A stretch of DNA of 64,000 nucleotides from Diphasiastrum complanatum (lineage: Eukaryota > Streptophyta > Lycopodiopsida > Lycopodiales > Lycopodiaceae), in NCBI GenBank assembly GCA_029204225.1, contig CM055108.1, forward strand, positions 47,894,426 through 47,958,425. Direction: 5' to 3'. A program made the translations under genes and the position numbers. Below, piece after piece: positions 22,461-34,159 of the stretch (position 1 is its first letter; each line of letters begins with the position of its first letter). The notes below the pieces were generated by a model, which was not told the DNA's origin, ran no database searches, and was given only the letters and a program-made list of their open reading frames with translations.

Positions 22461-23101
22461 GGTGATTGTATGCTTGTTAAACAATCTATCAGAAACTAGT
22501 CATCAGAAAACAAGATCTAGTTTAGCAGCTTGATAGGAAACAAGTAGAGACAATCAAAGCATTGATCAAATAGTCTAATCCAACTCCACACGTGTGGAAA
22601 TAAGGCTGTAGTACGGCCTGTAGACAGTGTTTACAAAGTGCCAAAGCTGGGTTTCATTGGAAAAATAGAGTAATCACCATACAATGAGAGGAAACTCGAG
22701 TTTTTCCTTGAGGCTCCAAAAAGTTTCTATCTTCTCACTATGGAGAATGGAAATACATAGTAAAACACACTTCCTTTGCAAAGTTAGGTGAAAATCCAGC
22801 ATGTAATAAGGAAGTAGACTCCACTTTCTTGCCCTAATGTGAAAAGCCTAGCCTAGATCCAAGAGTCATGCTTGGTAGGTGCATGGTAGGTACAAATCTC
22901 ATCATAAATCATGGTCTAGATCCTACAAAGTAGGAATCACTACCAAATAGACACAACCACTCCTCTTGACTCGTGGTAACCTACTTTAGGTGTGTATGTA
23001 CAAGTGGCACTTTGGCCATTCAAGTAACCAACAAACAATATTGACAAAATGTACAATATTCTACATGGCTAGATTTGCCAATGTAGGCAATTTTTCACAT
23101 T
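22461..23101 (-). repeat. Candidate solo LTR (LTR-E)
   Basis: Read on the minus strand it begins TGTGAAAAATTGCCTAC, close to the starts of the LTRs at 25784 and 50628, and it contains CCACACGTGTGG at 22586-22597. The inner end near 22461 is approximate. No target-site duplication is evident. Confidence 0.5.
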
Positions 23102-23279
23102 AGATTCGTTCAAATTAATAATCAATCAAAAGTATTATGAGTCTATTGGTGGCTACACACCATCTCAACAAACGCTCTTCTAGGAAGATACATATTAGAA
23201 ATGTTGCAAGTAGATCTATCAGCAATAGCTATTTTCAAGGAACAACTTGGATTAACGACACAACCATCATACTCAACTC

Positions 23280-24497
23280 ATCAACAATGGAAGTATGATT
23301 GTACAAAACAATCATTAAGAATTATTGATTGCTTAATTCAATGATCTATCAAGTTCCAAGTGTTAGATCTTGATCTAGATGCATTACATTATGATTTAAG
23401 CAAGAGCAATGGATCAAATGACTAAAAACTTAGTAGAGCAGCCTCACACATGTGGAGGACAGTACCTATATGGATTGTAAACAAAGATTAAAGTATTCAA
23501 GCATACAAGAGCATCCCACTCATCAAAACTCAAGACAAATGTGGAAAATACAAGAAAACTAGAATTTGCCAATGTCACATCAACTTCTCATTGATGTGGT
23601 TGATCCCTTTATAGATCAAGTACATCCACGAGCTGTGTATTGTCCAGCAAGCCTTCACATGTGTGAAGAGTGCCTAGTCATCCAGATCCACCAATGGGAG
23701 CCATATATGCTCATTTCCCAAAGTTGACTATTCTCTTTGGCTAGAAAACAAAAAGCTAGACTTCCACATTTATAGGAATATTCTCTATAAAATAGAATCG
23801 AATGGAATCTCTCTATCTTATCATCTACTATCTTATCCACATGTGTGAATGGCATCTTGACATGTGGGAGCATTTACTCATTCACATGGAAGTGCATTCT
23901 ATTTACAAAAGTTTGACCAAATTGGCTCATTTCTAGATTCTACTCAAAGGTCAATTTCACACATGGGTAGATCCATCTTAAATCAATCTAACTTTATAGA
24001 AACAAGTTATGTACATATTTTTAAACATGGGAACAGACTCCACACGTGTGAGATTCCTCCAAAGCTTTATCACCACTTTGAGTCTCCAGAAGAATTCTTC
24101 CAGTGCCTTCAACCTTGTGTTGACTGTTATCTCCTAGTGCAACCTTTGTTGTCACATTACAATGCTTGTAGTTGTCAAGAATCTCCTTCCTCCAGGAAGA
24201 TAATTCTGAATACCAATCATCTCTTTGTACAATGACATTCAACTAGACATCCATGCAAACAGAAGAGGCTTCATCTACGGCTCTTAAACCAATGGCTGGC
24301 ACCACTAGGTTACAGTTAGAGGACAATACCAGTTATGGGAGCATAATGAACATTCCTAGTTCATGTTACAATGGGGAGAGCAGTTCGGCAGAGGCAAATC
24401 AACATCAACAAACCAATATTCAACGAAATCTTGATGATCATGATCTCATATCTCAAGATACACCAAGTATAACAAGTTTGAAGTGACATTTTTAACA
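23280..24497 (-). repeat. LTR-A, 3' LTR, with 378-bp insertion
   Basis: On the minus strand a polypurine tract (GTGAGGAGGAG, 24498-24508) leads into TGTTAAAAATGTCACTTC. The sequence matches the plus-strand LTR at 34160-34997 along its length, so the two form a large inverted pair. Relative to that copy it has an extra segment at 24059-24436. It is the 3' LTR of the copia pol fragment at 24511-25506. The end near 23280 is approximate. Confidence 0.8.
24059..24436 (-). mobile_element. 378-bp segment inside LTR-A
   Basis: Absent from the 34.2-kb LTR-A copy at the matching point. The minus-strand frame 24021-24242 contains VALGDNSQHKVEGTGRI, the pattern that follows the DSGA site in copia proteases, so at least part comes from a copia gag-pol. 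The remainder is unassigned; on the plus strand it is open (24253-24486) with a serine- and asparagine-rich sequence. Confidence 0.6.
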
Positions 24498-24510
24498 CTC
24501 CTCCTCACTT

Positions 24511-25506
24511 CTAACTTGGCAAGTCTAATGTACATCTATATACAATTCCAAGAGCACTTCTTAACTTAAAAAATGGATCTTTAGCCAAAGGTTTAGTTAA
24601 GATATTAGCTACGCACTCGGATGATGGCACATGATGAAGTTGAACCTCCTTGGATTGCACCTTCTCCCTCACAAAGTGATGAGCTATCTCAATATGCTTT
24701 GTTCTAGCATGGAAGATCGGATTGGTAACAATTTTTTGAGAATCTTGATTGTCACAATAGATGCAAGGGATATCCTTGGCCTTTAGCACTTGAAGCTCCA
24801 CCAAAAGTCTTCTTAGCCATAGGAGTTCTTTGGTTGTTGAAGTCAATGCCTTGTACTCGGCTTCCCAAGAGGAAAGAGAAATTGTATCTTGCTTTTAGGA
24901 AAGCCAAGATATCACTCCTCCACAAAGGAAAGTGGCAAATGCACTTATAGATCTTCTATCCATCTTGTCTCTTGCAAAATCTGAATCCAAAAATGCCCTC
25001 AAGTACAAGTTAGATCCTTGATAGAGAATGCCAAAAAATCTAGTAGAAGAGACATATCTAAACGCTCTTGGCACTTTTCCAATGATGCATCGAAGGACCT
25101 TGCATATATTGACCTAGCTTGCTTACACTATAGCTCAAATCTAGTCTAGTGATTGTCAAATAGATTAAAAAGCCCATTACCTTCCTAAAGAGTGTGATGT
25201 CCTCAAAGGATGCTTCATCACAAACATTAGTAGCTATACAAACTTGCTCCATAGGGGTGTCAATCCCCTTACAATATTTCATGCCAAACCTTTCAAGAAT
25301 GGAAGTAGCATACTTTGATTGACTTATAAAAGTAAAATCACTACCTCTAGTAACTTCTATTCCAAGTATGAACTTAAGAAGTCCTAGATCTACCATCTTG
25401 AATTCACTAGACAAAGAAGCTTTAACATTTCTTATGCCTTCACCATCATTTGCTGTCAATATGATATCATCAACATAAAGTATTAAGATGATGATCTTTC
25501 TATCAA
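24511..25506 (-). pseudogene. pol: Copia RT (C-terminal) and RNase H
   Basis: On the minus strand: ILYVDDIILTANDGEGI (catalytic YVDD), DLGLLKFILGIEVTRG, then LTITRLDLSYSVSKLGQYM. After a shift near 25058 come RNase H blocks: SWEAEYKALTSTTKELLWLR, CDNQDSQKIV, FHARTKHIEIAHHFVREKV and CVANILTKPLAKDPFF, ending at 24511. A polypurine tract and LTR-A follow. The 5' side is cut at about 25506, where a plus-strand copia gag begins. Earlier RT blocks, integrase and gag are missing. Confidence 0.9.
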
Positions 25507-25783
25507 TATGGACGTGGCTATTCAAGACAAAATAAACTTGGAAATTGTAGGTACTGCAACAAACCTGGCCACTGGGAGCGTGAATGCTTCAAGAAAAAAA
25601 AGGAGATGGAACAAAGAAAAGACAAATGGCAAGCGGGAAATTATGATAATCAACATCAATTTGATGACTATTATTATGAAGTTAATTATACTGATCAACA
25701 TCAATATGATGATGACCAATATGAAGATGATACAGGTGAGAGTTCAAAATCGTTCATTACAGCATTAATGACAAGTGATGAAG
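25507..25783 (+). pseudogene. gag: Copia G, gag zinc knuckle (left part)
   Basis: The frame encodes a CCHC knuckle (CNKPGHWERECFKKKK, preceded by C at -3), then an acidic, tyrosine- and glutamine-rich linker ending SKSFITALMTSDE at the insertion point of copia F. The reading continues beyond F at 30784 with A-K-D-I-W-Y-I-D-S-G-A, so one copia polyprotein was split by F. Upstream gag is missing because of the junction with a minus-strand copia at 25506. Confidence 0.85.
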
Positions 25784-26566
25784 TGTGAGAAATTGGCAAA
25801 AATCTAGCTTGGTATTTTTTATGATAGAAGTTTGTAAGTGAATCTCACATGTGTGGAGGATGTTCCCACGTGTGGAGAATTGTAAAGTAAATAAAAATGT
25901 TTGATATAGGGGTCTCATAGAATTTCATAATCAAGCATTTAGGTGTAGGATGTTGATAGGGTCAAATTTGGCATAGATGGCAAATTATCCATTTCCACTT
26001 GTAATGCCACTATTGAGCCAGTAGGAGGCCAAACTTGTGCCAATTAGAGTGTAGACAAGTGTAATGCTTTTGTTTGATGAAGTTTAAGAGGTCCAATAGA
26101 ATTTGAGGTTTGTTTGAAAATGGTCCAATAGAATTTAGAGGTGCATGGATCAATGGTCCAATAGGATTAAGAGGTGACAAAGCGTGGTCCAATCATAGTT
26201 AAGCATAGTGGTAGCTCATGAATCTACTAGTATCATTGTACTCCTCATTTGGATCTAATTGATTTTGAGATTGAGTGGATTTTGAGTGTAAGTGATTTTC
26301 TAGCTCTCTCTCTCTACTCGAGAGCTATTGATGATTTTCTCTCTCTACATAAGATGAGCAGCTTGTTTTTACTTAGATTACTTTTGGAACACTTCCCACA
26401 TGTGTGAGTGAGAGTTGGAAGTGATTGAATGCATGTAGTAGTGTGTTTTTGCCATAGAATCAAAGACAGATCTTGAATCTCAATCTAGTCTTGATCTTGG
26501 TGCATCTACACACCTTAGGAGATAACAAGTACATGTTGTGGACAGTCCACACGTGTGAAATCAACA
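25784..26566 (+). repeat. 5' LTR of copia F
   Basis: 783 bp, TGTGAGAAATTGGC to ATCAACA. It contains CACATGTGTG (25846, 26397), CACACGTGTG (26548-26557), several GGTCCAATAG repeats and CT-rich stretches near 26310. The matching 3' LTR is at 29978-30783. Confidence 0.9.
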
Positions 26567-27323
26567 TGGCATCATAGACTACCTAAGGTTACCATGCATT
26601 TTGATCCATTTGAGTGAAAACTATTCATCAATCTTGAGCTAGAAATTGTCAAGATCCATTTTCCTAGCTATCTTGTCCAATTTTGGATCAAAAGAGATCA
26701 ATAGGGCATTGATTGGGTCTGACCTGGTACTGTACGGAATCAAGTGCTCAGACACGTGTGAGGAACATCCAATTTCATTTTGGGAGTTCTCTTTCATGGT
26801 TGATCCAAAAATCTTGCTAGATAGCTTGTTTTGAAGCTATTTTTGTCTAGTTTTTGATGCAATCAATTTCATTCCATTTGGTTGTGCCAATCAAAAGTTA
26901 TAAGCTTTTGAAGAGGGTTATGTAGGTCACTTAGACCTGGGTGGACACATTTGGTTTGGTCAAGATATTGCTTGTTTGATCCAAAATCACAGGTCAATGC
27001 TTACCAATCTCATCTATATGTGATCTAGGCACTGTTTTGAGATCTTAGCCATTTTGTTTCATGCAATATCATTGTATTTGAGTCAAATTTGGTTTCTTAG
27101 TGTATTTCACATGTGCTAAGACTGTTGGATCCTAAATTTGCCCCTACTCCATCATGTGATGTGAAGTAGGTCTAGTTTTAGAGAGATTGAGATAGCTAGT
27201 GAGAATCATCTCACAGTTTGTTGCAAGATCTTGCATAGGAGATGGTAGCACACCATTATTGGATCCTATAGTGAGAGAGAAGCAACATTTTTTGTTCATC
27301 ACTTTTATTTATCTCCACTTTAT

Positions 27324-28100
27324 ATGACTTCAATGAGTTCATACTTGTTGCAACCAAGTGAGAGATTGTCTACTTCCAATTATTCAATATGGAAGTTGAG
27401 GATGGAGTCCATCTTGATACTCCAAGATGTGATGTACATTGTACTTGGTATTGAGGAGGAGCCTCAAGTCTTTCCAGAAGTACAAAAATACAAGAAGAGA
27501 GCTAGGATGGCTCTCCACTACATTAAGATGAATGTCTCTAATCAGATATTGAGGGAGATTGGTGATTGTTCTACATCCAAGGAAGCTTGGGATTGTCTCA
27601 ATCCATCTATGAGGCTAAGAACACCTCTAGGCTCCTCACTCTTAGAAATCAAATCTTCAAAAGTAGTCAAAAGAGTGATGAGAGTTCATGGAATTATGTT
27701 TTGAGAGTCAAGGATATTCATAGGAAGCTTGCATGTATTGGTGACTCAATCATTCAAAGTGAGCTAGTTCAAGTCATTCTCAATGGCTTGAGAGATGAAT
27801 ATGACAATCTTGTCCAATCCTATGCCATTAAGGAGGAGCTACCAAGTTTGGAGGCCCTTCAAAGTGTGCTTATTTCCGAAGAATCAAGACAAACTCTTGA
27901 GGATGGACAAGCTATCACTCAATCATGATGATGGCAAAGTTCTATTTGCCAAGCACAAAGATAAGCAACATCATCCCAAGATGGAGAGGAGGAGGATACC
28001 TCTCATGCTTTTAATTCAAATCTCAATAAGAAGAAGATCAAGTGCTTTTATTGTGGCAAGAAAGGCCATTATGCCACCAATTGCTTCAAGAAGAAGAATC
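27324..28100 (+). pseudogene. gag: Copia F gag
   Basis: It begins MTSMSSYLLQPSERLSTSNY with the SIWKLRMES block typical of copia gag (UBN2/DUF4219-like). The same start, in related form, occurs in the gag at 35598. After a shift near 27600-27660 the frame continues with SWNYVLRVKDIHRKLACIGD and LNGLRDEYDNLVQSY to 27928. A later frame near 28040-28090 encodes the CCHC knuckle CFYCGKKGHYATNCFKKK. Frameshifts break it; otherwise the order is complete. Confidence 0.85.
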
Positions 28101-28488
28101 AACTCAATCAAGCCAACATCACCAATGAGAAAGAAGACTATATTGCAAGTGATGGAGAAGGCTCTCTTATGGCATCAAGCTTCTCCTCTCCCACCTTCAA
28201 CAAGGATGACTCATGGTATATTGATAGTGGAGCATCTTCACATATGTGTGGCTCCAAGCACTCTTTTTCATCTATTATGCCTTACGATGGAGTCAAGAAG
28301 ACCATATACATTGCAAGTAAGCATGAGTGCAATATTGAAGGATTAAGGATTATTCCCTTGAAGTTTGCATCTTCCAAAGATCTCTTTCTCAACAATGTTC
28401 CTTTTGTCCCAAATCTTACAAAGAACATCTAAGTGTTGGCCAACTTCTTGATAGTGGCTTTGATGTCAATTTCAATATTGACAATTGT
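28101..28488 (+). pseudogene. pol: Copia F protease
   Basis: Contains SWYIDSGASSHMCGSKHSF with the catalytic DSGA motif, followed by a conserved-looking C-terminal part ending NVPFVPNLTKN and a stop at about 28430. The catalytic aspartate is present, but the frame is closed before integrase. Confidence 0.85.
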
Positions 28489-29316
28489 GTGATCAAGAAG
28501 GATGGTGAGATCCTTGCATATGGATCAAGAGTTGAAGGCATCTACAAATTGGATCCAAGTGAGAGTGCAAACTCTCTTGATGTTTCTTATATGTCCAATA
28601 TTTCAAAGGAGGATGATCACACAAGATGCACATATCTTCTCTCTTCAAGTATTATGGTGTATGATTATTCCTTATTATTCAAAGCATATGTTGAGAAGAA
28701 ATTCTCATTGAAAATTAAAGCTTTGAGGAGTATTGGAGCTCTTGAAGGAATAGCACCATATGAAGTTTTATTCAAGATGAAGCCTAAGGTTGATCACCTT
28801 AGTGAACTTGGTAGTGCTTGCTTTGCACATATCCCCTTGGAAACAAGAAGGAAGGATGATCCAAGCTCATGGATCATGATTGGATACTCATCCATCAAGG
28901 AGGCCTTTAGTGTCTTTACACTCTCTATTTCAAAAGTGATTGTGAATAGAGATGTCACATTGCATGAAGATTCAATCTTGGAAGTGGCCGAGATCAAGGA
29001 TTCTCAAGAAGCATCACAAGTTATCTTTTTTGAAGGTATTCAATTTATGATGGGGCCAATGTGTGAGGAGGAGTTTCTTCTTCATATGATTTCAAGAAGA
29101 TCTTCAAGATGCATGGCCGAGTCTTTATGGCTCACCTTACATGGCAAAGAGGGTGGGGGGCATCTTTCATGTTGTATCTACTACAACACATTCATATATG
29201 CTTCTCTTCCTTTGCTTCAAATGCTATCTTGCTTCATTGAATTTTTTGGATCTCAAAGTTCAAGAAAAGCTATACTAATTTTGTATGATGCTTATGTTTT
29301 GTCATTATTGACTTAG
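28489..29316 (+). pseudogene. Copia F integrase remnant and unknown tail
   Basis: One open frame of 275 codons. The first part resembles copia sequence around the integrase core (FKAYVEKKFSLKIKALRS). It then jumps, with the catalytic core missing, to the integrase C-terminus (GIAPYEVLFKMKPKVDHL, ACFAHIPLETRRKDDP, SKVIVNRDVTLHEDS). From about 29020 the sequence is unfamiliar (no RT), ending at 29314. That internal deletion is in frame, which could mean that a shortened protein was once maintained. Confidence 0.75.
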
Positions 29317-29353
29317 ATGTGTTTCCAATACTTTTTGAAAGCAAGATATTGTA

Positions 29354-29970
29354 TTGTCAAAAGTATGCTCTTATATTGGTTCTAGTAAGAACAAGATTGA
29401 GCTTGGTACTCACTTTTTTGAAAATCATGTTTTCACATGTTTTGAGGCAAATTGTAAACTCCTCTTGAGATTAAGTGAAGCATCCAAAGTAGACACTTAC
29501 ATCCTTGAGAGAGTAGCTAGCCTAAAAAAGATCAAGATAGTCTTTGATATCAAGATTAGATCCATCATGGATATAGTTCATTGTATGTGCACTAGTCAAG
29601 CTAGAAAGCATAATCTTGATAATCATCATTGTTTCACATCTTATGATCTTGATCTCCATGATCCTTATGAGGCTTGGAAGCCTCAGATTTCTCTATTTAT
29701 GGTGCATCTATCATGCAAGTGGAACTTTCAAAGCAAAGATCATCATCAAGCATGGAGGAAGCCCATGATCATAGTGGCATATTGGTGGAGCACTCTTCAA
29801 AGGCATTGGCAAGAGATCTCTACCAAAGAGATCTTATCATGGATATGGTGAGGGTGCTGCTATGATGGATCCCTTGGCTGATCTTCACTTCTTATGCATA
29901 CCAAAGGATCCACTCAAAAAGATTTACAAACTTCTCAAGTGATCTAGTACCTTTCCAAGCTATTTTTTGA
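29354..29970 (+). pseudogene. Copia F 3' region replacing RT
   Basis: Frames 29354-29851 and 29674-29865 occupy the place of RT/RNase H. No catalytic motif is present. A phrase SEASKVDTYIL resembles SEASQVDTNLY in ORF-X copy 1, suggesting common origin of the 3' regions of F and the LTR-B elements. The last frame before the polypurine tract reads DPLADLHFLCIPKDPLKK. Confidence 0.5.
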
Positions 29971-29977
29971 AGAGGAA

Positions 29978-30783
29978 TGTGAGAAATTGGCAAAAATCTA
30001 GCTTGGTATTTTTATGATAGAAGTTTGTAAGTGAATCTCACATGTGTGGAGGATGTTTCCACGTGTGGAGAATTGTAAAGTAAATAAAAATGTTTGATAT
30101 AGGGGTCTCATAGAATTTCATAGTAGGATGTTGATAGGGTCAAATTTGGCATAGATGACAAATTATCCATTTTCCACTTGTAATGCCACTATTGAGCCAA
30201 AATAGAGTAGGAGGCCAAACTTGTGACATTTAGAGTGTGGACAAGTGTAATGCTTTTGTTTGATGAAGTTTAGGAGGTCCAATAAGGTTTAGAGGTGGAA
30301 CCATGAGTGGTCCAATAGAATTTGAGGATTGCTTGAAAAGGGTCCAATAGAATTTAGAGTTGCATGGATTAATGGTCCAATAGGATTAAGAGGTGGCAAA
30401 GTGTGGTCCAATCATAGTTAAGCATAGTGGTAGCTCATGAATCTACTAGTATCATTGTACTTCTCATTTGGATCTAATTGATTTTGAGATTGAGTGGATT
30501 TTGAGTGTAAGTGATTTTCTAGGTTTCTCTCTCTACCCGAGAGCTATAGATGATTTTATCTCTCTATCCAAGGAGAGCAGCTTGTTTTTACTTAGAATAC
30601 TTTTGGAACACTTCCCACATGTGTGAGTGAGAGTTGGAAGTGATTGAATGCATGTAGTAGTGTGTTTTTGCCATAGAATCAAAGATAGATCTCGAATCTC
30701 AATCTAGTTTTGATCTTGGTGCATCTACACACCTTAGGATCACAAGTACATGTTGTGGACAGTCCACACGTGTGGAATCAACA
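29978..30783 (+). repeat. 3' LTR of copia F
   Basis: 806 bp, TGTGAGAAATTGGC to ATCAACA, matching the 5' LTR. It carries CACATGTGTG (about 30038, 30617) and CACACGTGTG (30765-30774). Host copia G resumes at 30784. Confidence 0.9.
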
Positions 30784-31290
30784 AAGCCAAGGATATCTGG
30801 TACATTGATAGTGGTGCATCCAAGCACATGACTTCAAGGAAAGAGTGGTTTTTCGAACTCAAGGAAACTGACAATGGTGATGAAGTTGGACAAGCTGATG
30901 GCAAATTGCTATATGTTAAAGGAGTTGGAGTGGTACCAGTGAAGTTAGCCAGTGGAAGATAAAGCAGATAAGCATCGTGCAATATGTACCTGGCTTAGCT
31001 AACAATCTACTATTTATTGGGACGATGGTTGATCAACAACTCAAGGTTGAGTTTGACAGTGACAAATGTCTTGTCAAAGACATCAAGAATCACTACAAAG
31101 TGATTGCTACAGGAGCTAGAGTCAACGAGAATCGACTCTACAATTTAATGCAAGATCTTTTACTCAAGCTATAGTAAGCATTGTTGATAGTCGAAGTGAT
31201 CTTTGGCATCAAAGGTTTGGTCATATTAGTGCTCAAAGCTTGCAAATCCTTAAAAGAGGTAATCTAGTTGTTGGATTGCCTGATATCTCC
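30784..31290 (+). pseudogene. pol: Copia G, protease and pre-integrase (right part)
   Basis: It resumes in the frame interrupted at 25783: DIWYIDSGASKHMTSRKEWF (protease DSGA), then a stop near 30961 and, in a shifted frame, QYVPGLANNLLFIGTMVDQ. The gag-pre-integrase motif WHQRFGHISAQSLQIL follows at about 31207. It ends near 31290, before the integrase core. Confidence 0.9.
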
Positions 31291-32414
31291 ATATTTAATA
31301 AAAAAAACAAGTTATTTAAGTTCTACATTCATCAAGTAATCAAAGATAGAAGACATACCAAAAAAATACTGATAACTACAAAAAAGTTTAGATCACTATC
31401 TAGAATTGAATCTAGATACCCAAAATTTATTGAATATCATATAAAGTCAGTTTTTATTTTTGGAATCATTAAGATTTGCTATCCAATTGAACTCTTTGAA
31501 ATACAATCACTAATGAATTAAGTCTATTTCTCAACTGAGAAATACTCTATACCAAGAATACCGTATATCTTATCACATAATTTTACTAATGAACCATGGT
31601 GACTCACAAGTTATGTATCTTACAAGCAATATAAAACAAAATAAACAGTTTCTGTCTCTCTTCACATTGTTCGTTTGATCAATTAGCTTTATCTAGGAGT
31701 TTCTAAACTACTCAAGTTAGTTGCTAATGTTTTAGAAATCTCAAATGTTCAAGTGAAAATCTCAATCGCACTAGTACAACACCGCATTCAGATTCTTATC
31801 CAAATCATTTTAAAGTTAACAAATGAATCTTCCATAAAAATATCTGTTAACCTGCAAGTAATTATTCTAAACAATAATTGTCCATATGTCTATGTTCAAC
31901 GATTGGTTTAATATACCAAATAAACATAGTATATATCATTATCTAGTAGATTTCACCAAAATCCACATATGTTACTCACATAACTCACTAGAAAACTTGT
32001 AACTCAACTACTAAAGAATTCTATTTCTCATGAGTTAATAATATATTTGGAAAATCTTTGAGATTGAGAATATATCTATGATCCTCCCAACTCAACTTAC
32101 CTCTAACAACAAAATCTCTTCCACTCAATCGACCCCACACTGATCCTAGCCCTTAAATTAAGATTAGGTTGACCCAATATGAAAATATATAATTAAACTT
32201 ACTCGAATGCAATTGACTTGAATGTCTATATCAAATGTGTTGGATTATTCTCCTATAATCCAATAGTTAATCTACATCTATTCATTTATCCAATTCTATA
32301 GTTTTATTCATGGTTTTACATAGTCTGTAAAAATACACGAGAATCGCACAAACATGTGGTTTTGACAACGAACTATCCAAGAGTTGTCGAAGGCTAACAG
32401 TTCATATTATCACT
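31291..32414. other. AT-rich sequence, no gene seen
   Basis: The coding pattern of copia G stops near 31290. The frame 31240-31521 runs on into lysine-rich, low-complexity sequence with no family resemblance. No other structure found. Confidence 0.4.
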
Positions 32415-32815
32415 TGTTATGAAGCTAATGACTTGCCTAATTTTAGCAAGTAAATTTTTGGGAAGACCTAACTAGATAAGTGACAGTGCATTGTGGCTAA
32501 GTGCCAAATGTGACTTGGGACTTAATTAGCTACCCTAGTTGGATGAGTCTAAATGACATTTCTCATTAGTATAAATAGCTAATCATTTAATGATGATGAT
32601 AATGATTATTCTACTTTGAATATTGCTAGCAATGCTTACTACTTAATAGCAGAAGTATCCCAGACAGAGTTATCAGTTACTCAGAGGTAGTTTAGAGTGC
32701 ATGGCTACATCCGCTATTGTTTTGTACTTGTATCATCTTATTTGTATATGCTACTCATTGAATCAATCATATCTTCTTATTGCATTTAGTATTACATAGT
32801 GCTACGCACGATCGT
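32415..32815 (+). repeat. Candidate solo LTR
   Basis: It starts TGTTATGAAGCTAATGAC and contains TATAAATAG near 32570, followed by a transcribed-looking region and T/A-rich polyadenylation-like sequence. No partner, primer site or target duplication was found, so the call rests on internal layout only. Confidence 0.3.
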
Positions 32816-34159
32816 AAGCTATTTCATGACAAACATTGTAGTGATTTGTATTCTAGCTTATACCGCACACGAGGTTCATAAATAATCATTGTACTCAGCT
32901 CATTAAATTGAAGCATAAGGTAGGATTTTTCTTGCACATTATTTTGTCTTGAAATATCTAATATGTTAATGTTTTTTCTAGAATAGTACCCAACATAATA
33001 AAAGAGATGTGCAATTTTCAACCTTATAGGGTCCACGTGTCATCAAAAGGTGGATGAATGTGGTTCTACCTCGAGCTACCTCAAACTCCATAAATATGTG
33101 TAGCTCTTCTCATAATTTTTGATGAAGAACCAAAGCTTTGTAGCTAATTCTTGCCACTTTGGATCCACACAATTTATGCTTGATATTTCTCTATCTTTCT
33201 CTCTCTAACTCATGTTGAGGCTAATGCTAATACACTAATTTCTTGTACTTTTGCTCATTTATGATTCATTGCTATCATTCTCTGATGCTTAGCATGCTAG
33301 ATTCTGGTTAAGACATAATTGATGTACTAGATCTTGCTATTCAATCTAGATTCAGGTTATTGTGCTAATCATAAAGCTTAATTAGATCTATCATAATTGT
33401 GGATCTTCCCCACACGTGTGAATTCTGGAAATTTTGTCACTACCCACTCCTATTGTCAACTGAAGTGCTTCCATTTGCTTGAAAGAGGTGAATGAGAAGG
33501 TGGGAAAAAGAAAGAGCGTGGCATGCCACATCATACATAAAATTATTTATTGGGCCATGGAATATTTGTATGAGTAAAACATAACCTTTGCATCACATGC
33601 TTGAGTCATGCATCATTGTGAGAGAGTATTTAGACCAAAGAACATGCATAGTTGTATAAGACTCTATTGTTGAGATACATGCATAGTTGTATTAGACTCT
33701 ATTGTTGAGATACATGCATAGTTGTGAATGTTTACTTAGACTTCAAAGTCAAATACACCTCTTTTAATGCAATGACATTTGTTTTGGGACTCTGACCTAA
33801 AAATGAGTTATTTTTCTGTATGAAGTCCAAAATCATGGTTTTTTATGAGTCATTTTCCAAATTATAGAAAACATAAGTACCAAAAAATGCAGTTTTACAA
33901 TAAAACAGGACAATTTTTTTTTTTTGCAAATTGCATTAAATCATCATAGTTAAAAATCAAATAACACATGAAAACTCCGCAACTTATAAAAATACAAGAG
34001 GGCTCAAAATACATTGGGATATTTATTTTTTCAAAGTACATATACTAAAGATTTTTCACTAACGCCTCTCAATTCGAAACTTGACATATTCTCAACACTC
34101 TCTTTTTTAGTTGATGAAGTCAAAGACTTATCTTCTTCATTGGAGTCGCATGGCAAACC
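32816..34159. other. Spacer with a 35-bp tandem repeat
   Basis: At about 33643-33731 a 35-bp unit (CATGCATAGTTGTATAAGAC then TCTATTGTTGAGATA) is present 2.5 times. One CACACGTGTG lies at 33411-33420. No gene recognised. Confidence 0.6.

Larger units (their letters stand above)
25784..30783 (+). mobile_element. Copia F: 5.0-kb element with both LTRs
   Basis: The 5' LTR (25784-26566) and 3' LTR (29978-30783) both begin TGTGAGAAATTGGC and end ATCAACA. They are visibly highly similar, with indels; one is an extra GGTCCAAT-containing unit in the 3' LTR. A primer-site-like TGGCATCATAGAC follows the 5' LTR, and GAAGAGGAA precedes the 3' LTR as polypurine tract. The interior of 3.4 kb has gag, protease and an integrase remnant but no RT or RNase H. 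It is inserted into copia G; the flanks share AAG (…GATGAAG and AAGCCAAG). It lacks RT, so it is non-autonomous now. Confidence 0.9.

Noticed and set aside
25508-25719. Minus-strand 65-codon hydrophobic frame opposite the copia G gag
   Set aside because: It is antisense to a recognised zinc-knuckle coding frame, with isoleucine-rich output from an A/T-rich linker.
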